Shown here piece by piece: positions 44,643 to 53,858 of a stretch of DNA of 64,000 nt (position 1 is the stretch's first letter; each line of letters opens with the position of its first letter). The DNA lies in NCBI RefSeq assembly GCF_015222005.1, contig NZ_JADFFL010000004.1, positions 62,001-126,000 on the forward strand, written 5' to 3'. The notes beneath the pieces were generated by a model. It ran no database searches. It was not told where the DNA came from and saw only the letters and a list, made by a program, of their open reading frames with translations. The DNA is from Mucilaginibacter myungsuensis. Lineage in GTDB: Bacteria; Bacteroidota; Bacteroidia; Sphingobacteriales; Sphingobacteriaceae. Position numbers and translations under genes: made by a program.

Positions 44643-46365
44643 TTAATATCGTTTTGATTATCGCATCCGATGCTGTGTCGCAAAAATCAAGCCCGGAGTA
44701 ATCCGGATTGAAACCACCGATGTAGGGTACAGCCATCATATAAATACGTGGGTTATAGGCACCATAACTATCCAGCACCTGAAAGTTATCATTGATGGCA
44801 ATACCGGGTACGTTCAAATAATAATTACCATCGCTGCCTTGCTGTACATCTTCATTGCCACCGTCTTGTTGTTCCTTGCCGATGGAGTTGCTTTTGAATC
44901 GTACCCGAGCCGGACTTATCGACCTACCATCCAAAAGACCTTTAAAGGGAACATCTGTATATGACATGTGTGGCTGGCCGACACAATCAACATACGTTTG
45001 ATAGTGCTTGATCTGCTGTTTACCATCATCATCGGTATAATGATAAAGTGCACCTCCGGCTTCATTAGGTTCAACAAAGCTGTCATCCCCAACGGAAACC
45101 ATTTCAAGTAAACCCGCCTTGTGCAGCGCCAGCAGCTGCTCGCACGAACTTTGAGGAACAAAAGCGATCACTATAGAGATGAGCGGCATAAGTGTTTTTT
45201 TAAGTCGCTGCATATCCTCCGCAGGCAAATATTTGGCAGGATAATTTAAACTATAACTTAAGATGGCCAACATTTCCTTCCAGTAAACAGATTCTCTACG
45301 CTGGATCGACTTCTCTGCCTCCATATATTCAGCTTCAAAAAGGTTGAACGGGTCTACTTGTTCCCTTACTTCCATCATTTCGGTCACAAACTCTTCCATA
45401 TTCATACCGCGGATACGTTCGTAAAACTCAGGGTCATTTTTACGGATGCCGGCTTTAAAGTTTTCTTCAAAAAGATGATCGAGCGACAGCAAGCCTCCAT
45501 GCTCTGAGCTATAGTTTTGCATATCCTCTTTGGTCAACGTATCATCGGCAGATAGATGAGGATCTTTTAAATGGAACCTGACAGCTGGCAGCAGACCGCT
45601 GCGCGCATGCATAACCATTTTAAAATTAGCGCTATCGGGATCGATCTGGTAAGACAGTTTACCATCAGCGCTTTCAATAAACTTTCCGTTTGAACGCGCA
45701 AATGTCCTTACAGCATCAATTGCAGTAAGCGACGCACCCCTAATTGCTACCGGATGATCTAATTTCATTGCCAGTTTACTTGGCGGATAAGGCGAATCAA
45801 AGTATCCCGATATTTTGCCCTCATGCTTTTTAGCCCAGGTGTGGCCAATGCAAACTACTACTTTATCAAAAGGGATTTGTTCGCCATTATTTATTTCGAC
45901 TATCGTAGTGGACCTATCCGGTTTATCGACAATATCGGTAACCTCGCTTTCGTAACTGATAAGATACTCCAACCCTGCCCTATCGGCTCGCTCACATAGC
46001 AGACGGAACTGCTCTGTAAGGTAATGTCCGAACAGTAATCGGGGCAGCACTTTATAGTCGTTATATTTTTGTAGGGTGATATCGAATTGATCAAGCACAT
46101 TTTTTGGTGCGGTCTCTATCCATTGTTCCACAGAGGTGATCAGCTCCGGTATCTCATTGCCGGATACATTTGTAATATGTTCGGGATTAGCACCGATCTT
46201 ACTATAAGGCATACCCGAGCCTAACTGTTTACCTTTCTCGAAAATGGTGACGGCTATATCCGTCTGACCACTTTCCAACAGTTTTTTGAACATGAAGAGG
46301 GCACTCGGCCCTCCGCCTAATAAAGCAATGCGTAGTTTTTGTTCCAATTTATTCAGGTCGATCAA
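44632..46365 (-). CDS. FAD/NAD(P)-binding protein
   Basis: 577 residues. The N-terminal Rossmann dinucleotide motif is LRIALLGGGPSALFMFKKLL (about 11-30), then VVCIGHTWAKKH and a second nucleotide site VAIRGASLTAIDAVRTFA. The C-terminal end has PGIAINDNFQVLDSYGA and DYSGLDFCDTASDAII. It resembles the FAD-NAD(P)-binding family (PF13454), which includes uncharacterised oxidoreductases. No ATG is near the N-terminus; TTG 46365 is the probable start. Substrate unknown. Confidence 0.8.
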   Translation of the reverse strand: MIDLNKLEQKLRIALLGGGPSALFMFKKLLESGQTDIAVTIFEKGKQLGSGMPYSKIGANPEHITNVSGNEIPELITSVEQWIETAPKNVLDQFDITLQKYNDYKVLPRLLFGHYLTEQFRLLCERADRAGLEYLISYESEVTDIVDKPDRSTTIVEINNGEQIPFDKVVVCIGHTWAKKHEGKISGYFDSPYPPSKLAMKLDHPVAIRGASLTAIDAVRTFARSNGKFIESADGKLSYQIDPDSANFKMVMHARSGLLPAVRFHLKDPHLSADDTLTKEDMQNYSSEHGGLLSLDHLFEENFKAGIRKNDPEFYERIRGMNMEEFVTEMMEVREQVDPFNLFEAEYMEAEKSIQRRESVYWKEMLAILSYSLNYPAKYLPAEDMQRLKKTLMPLISIVIAFVPQSSCEQLLALHKAGLLEMVSVGDDSFVEPNEAGGALYHYTDDDGKQQIKHYQTYVDCVGQPHMSYTDVPFKGLLDGRSISPARVRFKSNSIGKEQQDGGNEDVQQGSDGNYYLNVPGIAINDNFQVLDSYGAYNPRIYMMAVPYIGGFNPDYSGLDFCDTASDAIIKTILNDD

Positions 46366-46439
46366 TTATTCTCGATAGCTATAATTAATAATAAGCTTAA
46401 ATTGTTTCACTACTAATTAAATATCGGGTCAAAATATCG

Positions 46440-47074
46440 TTAGCGTTTCTCGGCCCACAGATAAGCTCTTTTTGTTGGATGCTCCGTCCCTTCATACGGA
46501 TAGCGTTCTATCGTTTCAACCATTTTAAAGCCGGACGCTTTTAATGCATCGACCACTTTATTTGTCGGGAAAAATGTGAAATCGATATCTACCGACTTAC
46601 CAAAAATTCATCGCGATGAAAAATTTCGTCGCCGATATGGAACGATAATAAGAAATGACCACCCGGCCTAAGCACACGATCGATCTTTTGAAAAGCGATA
46701 GACAATTGGGCCATATCAAAATGAACGATTGCATAAAATGCCACCACCGAACCGAACGAGCTGTCCGCAAATGGCAGGGCCAACATATCGGCCGTTTCAA
46801 ATTTGATATCCGGGTTCAAGTTGCCGGCTACAGCGATTATCTCGTTAGAAAGATCGGTGCCTAAAATATCGGCCATACCATTGTCCGCTAAGAACCGAAT
46901 GGTTTGTCCCGGTCCGCAACCCAGATCCAGCATTGGTCCTTTTGCAGCATTTTCATTTGCAAATTGGCGTAGCAGCATCCGGTCAAAGGGTTTGCCCGCT
47001 AATTCGTTATACAAACCTTTGGCATACTCTTTAGCGGTGGCGTTGTAACAAGCAATTACTTTTTGGGGATCCAT
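46440..47074 (-). pseudogene. SAM-dependent methyltransferase with a single-base frameshift
   Basis: From ATG 47074 the class I methyltransferase is read in one frame (MLDLGCGPGQTIRFLADNG, FETADMLALPFADSSFG, RVLRPGGHFLLSFH). It then stops prematurely at 46591-46589. Homologous sequence continues in another frame as GKSVDIDFTFFPTNKVVDAL and EGTEHPTKRAYLWAEK, to a TAA at 46442-46440. One base missing in the A5 run at 46602-46606 would explain the change. The total length of 635 nt is 2 nt over a multiple of 3, in line with one lost base. Substrate unknown. Confidence 0.75.
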
Positions 47075-47110
47075 AATGGAGCGTTTTATTTTACTTATCC
47101 ATCTGATAGT

Positions 47111-47614
47111 TTATTTATCTAAATAGTTTGGCGGAAAAAACTGTTGGCCATATCGTTCACCGACCGTCACCAAATTTTCGTTGCTTCGGCATCCATTACC
47201 GGAGGTGGCAGGAAATGCCCAGCCTCGACAGGCTGACCGACCTCTAAAAAGAAATCTTCCATCCCCGCCGGCATCACGGTGCAAAGTAAATGTACCAGCG
47301 TGTTGGACCTGTTCTTGAAAAAATGCACCAAACCACCTTTGGGGATGTTGACGAACGTACCTGCTTTTGCAACATAAGTACCTTGCTCGGTTGTAAATTC
47401 TACCTCGCCATCTACAATATAAAAAGATTCCTGCACATCGGCATGAGCATGCGGACCAGGGCCGCAACCGGGAGGCACCAGCATTTCTATCAAGGCATAT
47501 TCGCCACCCGTATCGCGCCCGCTAATGATCACCCGGTAAGTACCGCCGCCTACCGAAATACTTTGCCCCGCCCCAGGGGCAATAATAGTTGCCGTTTTTA
47601 TTGAGTTTGTCCAT
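47111..47614 (-). pseudogene. cupin-domain protein with probable frameshifts at both ends
   Basis: The cupin core reads YALIEMLVPPGCGPGPHAHA then ESFYIVDGEVEF, the two motifs of a small beta-barrel cupin with metal-ligand histidines. No start codon is in frame with its N-terminus. ATG 47614 (MDKLNK) is one base out of frame, and removal of one A from the A5 run (47595-47599) would join it to ATIIAPGAGQSI. At the 3' end the frame stops at TGA 47169-47167; one extra A in the AAAA run would continue to GERYGQQFFPPNYLDK and a TAA at 47113-47111. Both errors are in A/T runs, as in the neighbouring methyltransferase. Confidence 0.65.
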
Positions 47615-47737
47615 ACCTGCTAAACGTCCCCATTTTTAAATTGTTGGATGTATAAAATTAAGGTTATTTTACTTGTGCTTTTATATTGTTACACGCATTA
47701 TAAAAGCTTAGCTTTTTGTTTGTTATATTTGATATAC

Positions 47738-49111
47738 ATGAAACCGCCTTTGAAATATTTGATCACCGTTGCGGTGCTGTTACTATCGCTGACCGTAAGA
47801 GCGGCCTCCATCTTAATACCGATGGATGACAGGCAAAAAGATCACTTAAAATCATACGGCGTAGCGTTTTGGGTGTTGAAGAACAACCTGACGGTAGATT
47901 GGTTGCTCAATTACCGTGGCGGCAGTTTCATGATCAACTACAGCAAGGCTATCGAGGATGAATGCAAGATCCGCGGCATCAGCTACGAGGTTTTGCCCGA
48001 TGCACAGGTAGCCGAGATAACCACACAGATCAATGACCCATCGGTGAATATGGATATCGTCAAGTTGGAGAAAGCCCCCAAAGTAGCCCTGTACTCACCA
48101 AAAAGCAAAGGCAACTTAGAAGATGCCGTTGCACTGGTGCTGAAATATGCGGAGATACCTTACGAACATGTTTACGATGAGCGCGTATTAAAAGGCGACC
48201 TGAAGAACTTTGATTGGGTGCACTTGCACCACGAGGATTTTACCGGGCAATATAGCAAAGGCATGGGCGCATCAATGGGCGGCTTCCGTGGCGGAGGCGG
48301 CATGGGCGGCTTTGAACCCGGCTTTGGCGGTCGCAATGAATTTGGTGGTGTCGGCATGCGGGGCGGAGTTGGCAACACTAATCGCTTATCGCAAGAAGAG
48401 AACGAAGAGAGTAAGCCCGCACAGGAGGCTTTAGCCAAAAAATTAGGCTATAAAAAAGTATCAAAAATGAAGCTGGACGTTGCCCGGCAGATACGTGATT
48501 TCTGTACCAATGGCGGTTTCCTCTTCGCCATGTGTTCTGGCGCGGATAGTTTTGATATTGCTTTATCCGCAGCCAATACCGACATTGTAGATGAAGTATA
48601 TGACGGCGACCCGCCTGATCCTGATGCACAATCCAAGCTGGATTTTACGCAGACCTTGGCCTTCCAAAACTTCAACGTGGTCACGGGCCGCTCACGTCGT
48701 TTTAGCGATATCGATGTATCGGATACCCGCCGCATAGAGCAATCGCGCGACTTCTTTACCTTATTCGATTTTTCGGCCAAGTGGGATGCCGTGCCAAGCA
48801 TGCTAACGCAAGACCATGACCGGGTAGTTAAAGGTTTTAAAGGCCTGGCTACCGCTTTTGATAAAACCAAACTAAAGCCGGGCGTTACCATCATGGGCGA
48901 AATGAGATCAGTTGGTGAAGCACGCTATATCCATGGCGAATATGGCAAAGGCCAATGGACATTTTATGGCGGCCACGACCCCGAAGATTATCAACACAGC
49001 CCCAATGAGCCACCTACCGATCTTTCATTGCACCCAAATTCTCTCGGGTATAGACTGATCCTGAATAATGTATTGTTTCCGGCAGCTAAGAAGAAGAAAC
49101 AGAAGACGTGA
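47738..49111 (+). CDS. secreted protein with glycine-rich segment, unknown function
   Basis: 457 residues from ATG 47738. A signal peptide (about 1-22, ending TVRA) is followed by a domain that starts SILIPMDDRQKDHLKSYGVA. That domain holds a Gly/Met/Phe-rich stretch at about residues 180-215 (GMGGFEPGFGG and similar), then a domain with GGFLFAMCSGADSFDIAL and a late HGEYGKGQWTFYGGHDPEDY. The last parts recall glutamine-amidotransferase-like proteins that databases often label asparagine synthetase B, although no such activity is seen. A TATATTTG box at 47724-47731 lies only 6 nt upstream of the ATG. Confidence 0.6.
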   Translation: MKPPLKYLITVAVLLLSLTVRAASILIPMDDRQKDHLKSYGVAFWVLKNNLTVDWLLNYRGGSFMINYSKAIEDECKIRGISYEVLPDAQVAEITTQINDPSVNMDIVKLEKAPKVALYSPKSKGNLEDAVALVLKYAEIPYEHVYDERVLKGDLKNFDWVHLHHEDFTGQYSKGMGASMGGFRGGGGMGGFEPGFGGRNEFGGVGMRGGVGNTNRLSQEENEESKPAQEALAKKLGYKKVSKMKLDVARQIRDFCTNGGFLFAMCSGADSFDIALSAANTDIVDEVYDGDPPDPDAQSKLDFTQTLAFQNFNVVTGRSRRFSDIDVSDTRRIEQSRDFFTLFDFSAKWDAVPSMLTQDHDRVVKGFKGLATAFDKTKLKPGVTIMGEMRSVGEARYIHGEYGKGQWTFYGGHDPEDYQHSPNEPPTDLSLHPNSLGYRLILNNVLFPAAKKKKQKT

Positions 49112-49235
49112 TCGGTGGTCGGTGATCGGCGACCAGTTACCCGTTGATCAGTAAATAGTGAATTGTCATCGTATAGCCCCATCGCTCCTTTAACCTTTCA
49201 CCTACTTACTCAACTAAAACATTTTAGCAAAAAGA

Positions 49236-49266
49236 TTTGCGTGTCTGGTTTGAATTTCTATTTTTG
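49236..49266 (+). promoter_or_regulatory. Bacteroidota-type promoter of the GH31 gene
   Basis: TTTG (49236-49239), 19 bp, then TATTTTTG (49259-49266). Both boxes match the consensus fully. Transcription starts near 49273 and the ATG is at 49289. Confidence 0.7.
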
Positions 49267-49288
49267 AGAAATACATAACCTATCTGCT

Positions 49289-51457
49289 ATGATCAATTTC
49301 AAAACCGTGACCATTCTTAGGGCATTCTTGTGCTTTACACTGTCGCTTGTCATGTCCAATTCTGTAGCCCAGCAAGCTACCAAAATATCGCCCGGCGTAT
49401 GGAAGATCGTTTACGGAGAACAAGAAGCTATAAAACCGAGCGACTTTAAAGCTAAAGAAATGGCTGATGCCATGGGTAAACTGCCTGCAGGCAACGATGT
49501 GCCATTGGTATTGAAAGGCATTAAGTTCAGTCAGATGAGCAGCGGTGTTTTGGCCGAGTTAGGTATGGAAGATAACGAACGTTTTTACGGGTTCGGGTTA
49601 CAAGTAAACACATTTGAGCAGCGAGGCCTCCGTCGGGAGATCAGGACCAATAGCCAAACTATCGGCAATCTGGGTTTCAGTCACGCGCCGATGCCTTTCT
49701 ATATCTCATCTAAAGGATACGGAGTGTTGGTGAACAGTTCGCGCTACGTCAACTTTTACATGGGATCGCAACATAAACTGGCCGAAGCTACGGCAGGTAA
49801 AGAAACGGCCAAAGCCAACGAGCCAGGTTCATCACCCGAGGAGTTGTACCGCAACAAGAACCGGTCCTCATCCAACGTAGAGATACAGATAAAAGGCGCC
49901 AAAGGCATGGAGATATTGGTTTTTGAAGGGCCTACCATGCGTAATGTGATGGAGCGTTATAATCTGTATTCGGGTGGTGGTGCTTTGCCGCCAATGTGGG
50001 GATTAGGCTTTAAGTACCGCGCTAAAAATACTTTTACGCAAGCCGAAGTATTGGACTTTTCGAAGTACTTCCGCGATAATCATATCCCATGCGACATGTT
50101 CGGGTTAGAACCAGGTTGGCAAACGGCGGCTTACTCCTGCTCATACGTTTGGAACAAAGATAAATACCCAACGCCTGATAGTCTGATCAGTATCATGAAT
50201 GGCCGCGGTTACAAACTCAACCTTTGGGAACATGCTTACACCCACCCAACCTCCCCAATATTCTCGGCCATAGCGCCGTTCTCGGGTAACTACAAAGTTT
50301 GGAACGGTGCCGTACCCGATTTCACCTTGCCTAAAGCCCGTGCGATCTTTGGCGATTATCATAACAACACCTTCATCAAAAAAGGGATCTTATCCTTTAA
50401 ATTGGATGAGTGCGATGCCGCTTATTACGATGATGGCAGCGGTGAGTGGAGTTTCCCTGATATTGCCCGTTTTCCGTCCGGTATGGACGGCGAGCAAATG
50501 CGCCAATCTTTCGGACTACTTTATCAAAAGACACTGCTCGACGAATACCGCAAAGAGAACATCCGCAGCATGATGGAAGTGCGCGCCTCGCACCTGTTCG
50601 CCTCGCCGTATAACGCGGCTATTTATACTGACATGTACGACCATGGCGACTTTGTAAAGATGATAATCAATTCGGGTTTTTCGGGGACTAATTGGTCGCC
50701 CGAAGTTAGGGATATCCGGTCAGAAGAGGACCTGATCCGTCGTTTGCAAACCTCGGCCATGTCCGCCCATATGAATGTAAATTGCTGGTTCCTTAAAAAC
50801 CTGCCGTGGTATCAATTTGAGCGCGATAAGAACAATAAAGATATCTTGTTACCAAACGCTAAGGAGATAGAGCAAAAGGTTAAAAAACTGATCGAGACAC
50901 GTATGAGCCTGATCCCTTATCTGTACGCCGCTTTTGCTGATTACCATTACAAGGGCATCCCTCCTTTTAGGGCTATGGTGATGGATTACCCGGATGATAA
51001 GGAAACCTTTAAACTGGACAATCAGTATATGATGGGTGAAAGTATCATGTGCGCCCCGTTCATCAATGGGGCATCTACCCGAGATGTTTATTTCCCGGCA
51101 GGCAACTGGTACGATTTTAACAGCGGCAAGAAATACGCAGGCGCTCAAAAGCACAAGATCACCATGAGCCTTACTGAAATGCCAATGTTCGTTAAAGAGG
51201 GGACTATCCTGCCTTTAGCCAAGCCTATAGAATTTGTATCACCAACAACCGTATTTGATATCACATGCAAAGTTTATGGTAATGCCGAAGTGAAGCCTGT
51301 TCACCTTTTTGAAGATGACAGTAACAACTTTGGTTATGAAGCCAATAAATTTGCCTGGCTTAACCTGAACTGGAAGAACGGTAAAGGCAGCACCACCCGC
51401 GATGGTAAACAGGTTAAGAAACTTTATAACATTAGCAGTTGGAGCAAGGTTGAATAG
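49289..51457 (+). CDS. glycoside hydrolase family 31 (alpha-glucosidase/xylosidase type)
   Basis: 722 residues with a signal peptide (about 1-28, SNSVAQQ). GH31 features: N-terminal ERFYGFGLQVNTFEQRG, barrel start GALPPMWGLGFKYRAKNTFT, and the nucleophile Asp373 in SFKLDECDAAYYDDG. A later acid/base region contains SGFSGTNWSPEVRDIRSEED. It cleaves alpha-linked glucose or xylose from a substrate outside the cytoplasm. The gene has its own promoter and stands between a secreted protein and a convergent DUF3943 gene, without SusC/SusD neighbours. Confidence 0.93.
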   Translation: MINFKTVTILRAFLCFTLSLVMSNSVAQQATKISPGVWKIVYGEQEAIKPSDFKAKEMADAMGKLPAGNDVPLVLKGIKFSQMSSGVLAELGMEDNERFYGFGLQVNTFEQRGLRREIRTNSQTIGNLGFSHAPMPFYISSKGYGVLVNSSRYVNFYMGSQHKLAEATAGKETAKANEPGSSPEELYRNKNRSSSNVEIQIKGAKGMEILVFEGPTMRNVMERYNLYSGGGALPPMWGLGFKYRAKNTFTQAEVLDFSKYFRDNHIPCDMFGLEPGWQTAAYSCSYVWNKDKYPTPDSLISIMNGRGYKLNLWEHAYTHPTSPIFSAIAPFSGNYKVWNGAVPDFTLPKARAIFGDYHNNTFIKKGILSFKLDECDAAYYDDGSGEWSFPDIARFPSGMDGEQMRQSFGLLYQKTLLDEYRKENIRSMMEVRASHLFASPYNAAIYTDMYDHGDFVKMIINSGFSGTNWSPEVRDIRSEEDLIRRLQTSAMSAHMNVNCWFLKNLPWYQFERDKNNKDILLPNAKEIEQKVKKLIETRMSLIPYLYAAFADYHYKGIPPFRAMVMDYPDDKETFKLDNQYMMGESIMCAPFINGASTRDVYFPAGNWYDFNSGKKYAGAQKHKITMSLTEMPMFVKEGTILPLAKPIEFVSPTTVFDITCKVYGNAEVKPVHLFEDDSNNFGYEANKFAWLNLNWKNGKGSTTRDGKQVKKLYNISSWSKVE

Positions 51458-51461
51458 TTCG

Positions 51462-52904
51462 CTACTTAATATTCAACGCTAACCGTGCTGCTATTTTTAA
51501 GTAAGGATAACGGCGGTCGAGCTCGGGTTTGTCCTGATAGTTACCCTCCAGCCCGTAATAACCGGATTGCGCCATGGCGTGTAAATTACCCACCATGCGA
51601 TAACTCACCTCGCCTGATACCGTGTGGAGGAAGTAATTGGAATGGTTTCCGTTTACGGTCCTGGTCCAGCCGCCATTGTAATTGGCAGTGAAAGCCAGCC
51701 TGTCTTTATAACAGATCTTGCCGCCGCCGTTCACACCGAATCCAACTCCGTAGTCATAATTACGCCCCGCAGCCAGGTAGGCAGCCGGTACAGCAGCTAA
51801 CAAGATAGGCCCCATACCAACGGTAGTATTGATCTGAATATCTTTTATAGGTTTAAACTCCGAGTACAAATTAGCTTTTACACTTTGACCGCCGTAAAAG
51901 AAAGCCGCCGTGTGGATATAATCGTAATTGGCCGACAGCACCAGCAGTTGCTTAACCTCTTCGGCATTATTCAATTGCCAACCTGTTAGTGATCCATAAA
52001 CGGTCACCATGTTTATAGCAGTGCTATCATCCTTACCAACCTCGGCGTTGATCACGATATTACTGAACGGCACCCTGAAACCTTCTGAGGGTGTACCATA
52101 TAATAGTTTAGCGTGAGCGTACCAGCCGGACTGAGCACTGCCGCCAAACAAACTTTGACTGGTTGCATTGAATTTACGGTAACCCACATCAAATTCGGCA
52201 GTGATCTTTGATGAGTCGTCCTGTAAAGTATTTGACGTTACTTTTCCCCACTTACCATCAAGGATACGATTAAGCCCACCTGCGGGGTTAATAATGAAGC
52301 CGGCTACCTCTGCTGCTTGTCTTTTAAACCCTCCGGTGTGGTTATTGATGATCTTGTTAGATAAGCGGTGCGTCATCTCGCCCAGTACAACGCCGCCAAA
52401 AGTGGTATTAATAAAATCGTTGGGAGCGGGTGCTTGCTTCTCGGCAAAGGTCTCCCACAAATAACTGCCGGCCGCTGCGCCCCCTGCCGACTGCCAAAAA
52501 TTGTAACCGCTTGACCGGAAAGAATTATAAAAGATACTACCGTGATACGGATGGGCAAATTGATTGGTATGAAACGGGTCGTTATCCCAAGCCCAACTGC
52601 TTGGCTTAATATTAGTTTTTGTCGATTCCCAGGATATATTAGCGAATTCGACTTTACGGATGGTGCGGTTCACAAAAAATGGCACCAACTGTGCGGCAGC
52701 AAAAGGTATCATTGCCCGCCCAAAACGGGGCGGGTTTCCTAAGCTATCTCGCCTTGCACGGCGTTGAGCAGCGCGCGATGGCTTGGTTGGCGCGTAAAAA
52801 GGCGCATCTTGGCCTAAAACTTCATCAACACTGACAACGGCGAGCATCACGATCATCATAAAACGTAAAGTGCTTCTGCAAAAGATTGTAAAGGTAGCTT
52901 TCAT
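51462..52904 (-). CDS. DUF3943 outer-membrane protein
   Basis: 480 residues. N-terminal signal sequence (about 1-32, ending VLGQ) and the DUF3943 core: WAWDNDPFHTNQFAHPYHGS, then SYLWETFAEKQAPAPNDFIN, TTFGGVVLGEMTHRLSNKI and NPAGGLNRILDGKWG. The remainder is strand-rich with an aromatic pattern typical of beta barrels. Function unknown. It is convergent with the GH31 gene, with 4 bp between the stops. Confidence 0.82.
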   Translation of the reverse strand: MKATFTIFCRSTLRFMMIVMLAVVSVDEVLGQDAPFYAPTKPSRAAQRRARRDSLGNPPRFGRAMIPFAAAQLVPFFVNRTIRKVEFANISWESTKTNIKPSSWAWDNDPFHTNQFAHPYHGSIFYNSFRSSGYNFWQSAGGAAAGSYLWETFAEKQAPAPNDFINTTFGGVVLGEMTHRLSNKIINNHTGGFKRQAAEVAGFIINPAGGLNRILDGKWGKVTSNTLQDDSSKITAEFDVGYRKFNATSQSLFGGSAQSGWYAHAKLLYGTPSEGFRVPFSNIVINAEVGKDDSTAINMVTVYGSLTGWQLNNAEEVKQLLVLSANYDYIHTAAFFYGGQSVKANLYSEFKPIKDIQINTTVGMGPILLAAVPAAYLAAGRNYDYGVGFGVNGGGKICYKDRLAFTANYNGGWTRTVNGNHSNYFLHTVSGEVSYRMVGNLHAMAQSGYYGLEGNYQDKPELDRRYPYLKIAARLALNIK

Positions 52905-53029
52905 CTAAAAGTTTCCTACGGCGGGTTGATCTGGCAACTGGTAGCACAGGTTCGTTTTCGGATAGGTAGTTAACTGCTTAACGTCGATTTAGTTTTTAGC
53001 TCGACCGCATTTTACCGGTCCTGAAATAA

Positions 53030-53057
53030 AAAATGCCCGTTGCATTGGCACGGGCAG
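53030..53057 (-). terminator. intrinsic terminator of the DUF1080 operon
   Basis: On the minus strand TGCCCGT pairs with ACGGGCA around TGCCAATGCA-type loop bases, followed by a T-run (AAAAAT on the plus strand before the left arm). It lies 25 bp after the DUF1080 stop. Confidence 0.75.
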
Positions 53058-53081
53058 TATATACACAACTTATATGTTTTA

Positions 53082-53843
53082 TTATTTTAATTCCTTGATC
53101 TTAAAATTACGATAGCTCACCGTATTACCGTGATCCTGGATCAAGATGTGGCCTTTAGGCGCTTCGCCAAATTCTTTCCAGTTTTTGTATTTGCTGATAG
53201 CCACCAGATCGCGGAACTCTTTTGAATGGCGATCGTACGATACCACTTTAGTGCCATTCAGATAGTGTTCAACTTTACCGTCGGGATAAGCAACAACACG
53301 GCCGGTATTCCACTCGCCGATCGGGTGGGTGATCTCTTTAGTTTTTGTGGATGTGATCAGGTCATATAACGATGACATGGTGCGGTTACCATTGCGGCCT
53401 AATTTTGCATCAGGGTGCAGGTCATCATCCAAAACCTGGTATTCTAAACCGATAGCTGAACCTGAGGTTTTCTCAGCCAGAGTAACAAAGTATTTAACGC
53501 CGCTGTTAGCGCCCGGGGTCAATCTGAAATCGAAAGACATATCGAACGCGCTGAACTCTTCGGTAGTAACAATATCTCCCACAAAAGCCGACTCCTTACC
53601 GTCTGATCCCTGAATGGTCAGCAAGCCATCCTTGACGATCCAGCCTTTAGGGTTATCGGGGAATTTATCCATGTTGGCACCTTTCCAGCCTGTGGTTGTC
53701 TTACCGTCGAACAGTAATTTATAGCCCTCTTTCTTCTCCTTCGCCGTCAGGGTGTTGATCTTTTGGGCCATAGCCGATTTACCGATCAGCGTTCCCGTCA
53801 ATAACAATGCTACACCAAGGGTGTATATGGTCTTTACTTTCAT
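53082..53843 (-). CDS. secreted DUF1080 protein (3-keto-disaccharide hydrolase family)
   Basis: 253 residues with a signal peptide (about 1-26, SAMAQ). DUF1080 pattern: GYKLLFDGKTTTGWKG, then WIVKDGLLTIQG, FDMSFDFRLTPGANSGVKYF and HILIQDHGNTVSYRNFKIKE. The family is a laminin-G-like sandwich that hydrolyses 3-ketoglycosides. Third gene of an operon with the isomerase-like and the Gfo/Idh protein, separated by 15 and 3 bp, an arrangement consistent with a 3-keto-glycoside route. Confidence 0.88.
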   Translation of the reverse strand: MKVKTIYTLGVALLLTGTLIGKSAMAQKINTLTAKEKKEGYKLLFDGKTTTGWKGANMDKFPDNPKGWIVKDGLLTIQGSDGKESAFVGDIVTTEEFSAFDMSFDFRLTPGANSGVKYFVTLAEKTSGSAIGLEYQVLDDDLHPDAKLGRNGNRTMSSLYDLITSTKTKEITHPIGEWNTGRVVAYPDGKVEHYLNGTKVVSYDRHSKEFRDLVAISKYKNWKEFGEAPKGHILIQDHGNTVSYRNFKIKELK

Positions 53844-53858
53844 GTATTGTTTATTTTT

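Noticed and set aside
48172..48438. Pro-rich minus-strand frame in the glycine-rich gene
   Set aside because: The complement of a Gly-rich coding segment yields Pro runs; no evidence of expression.
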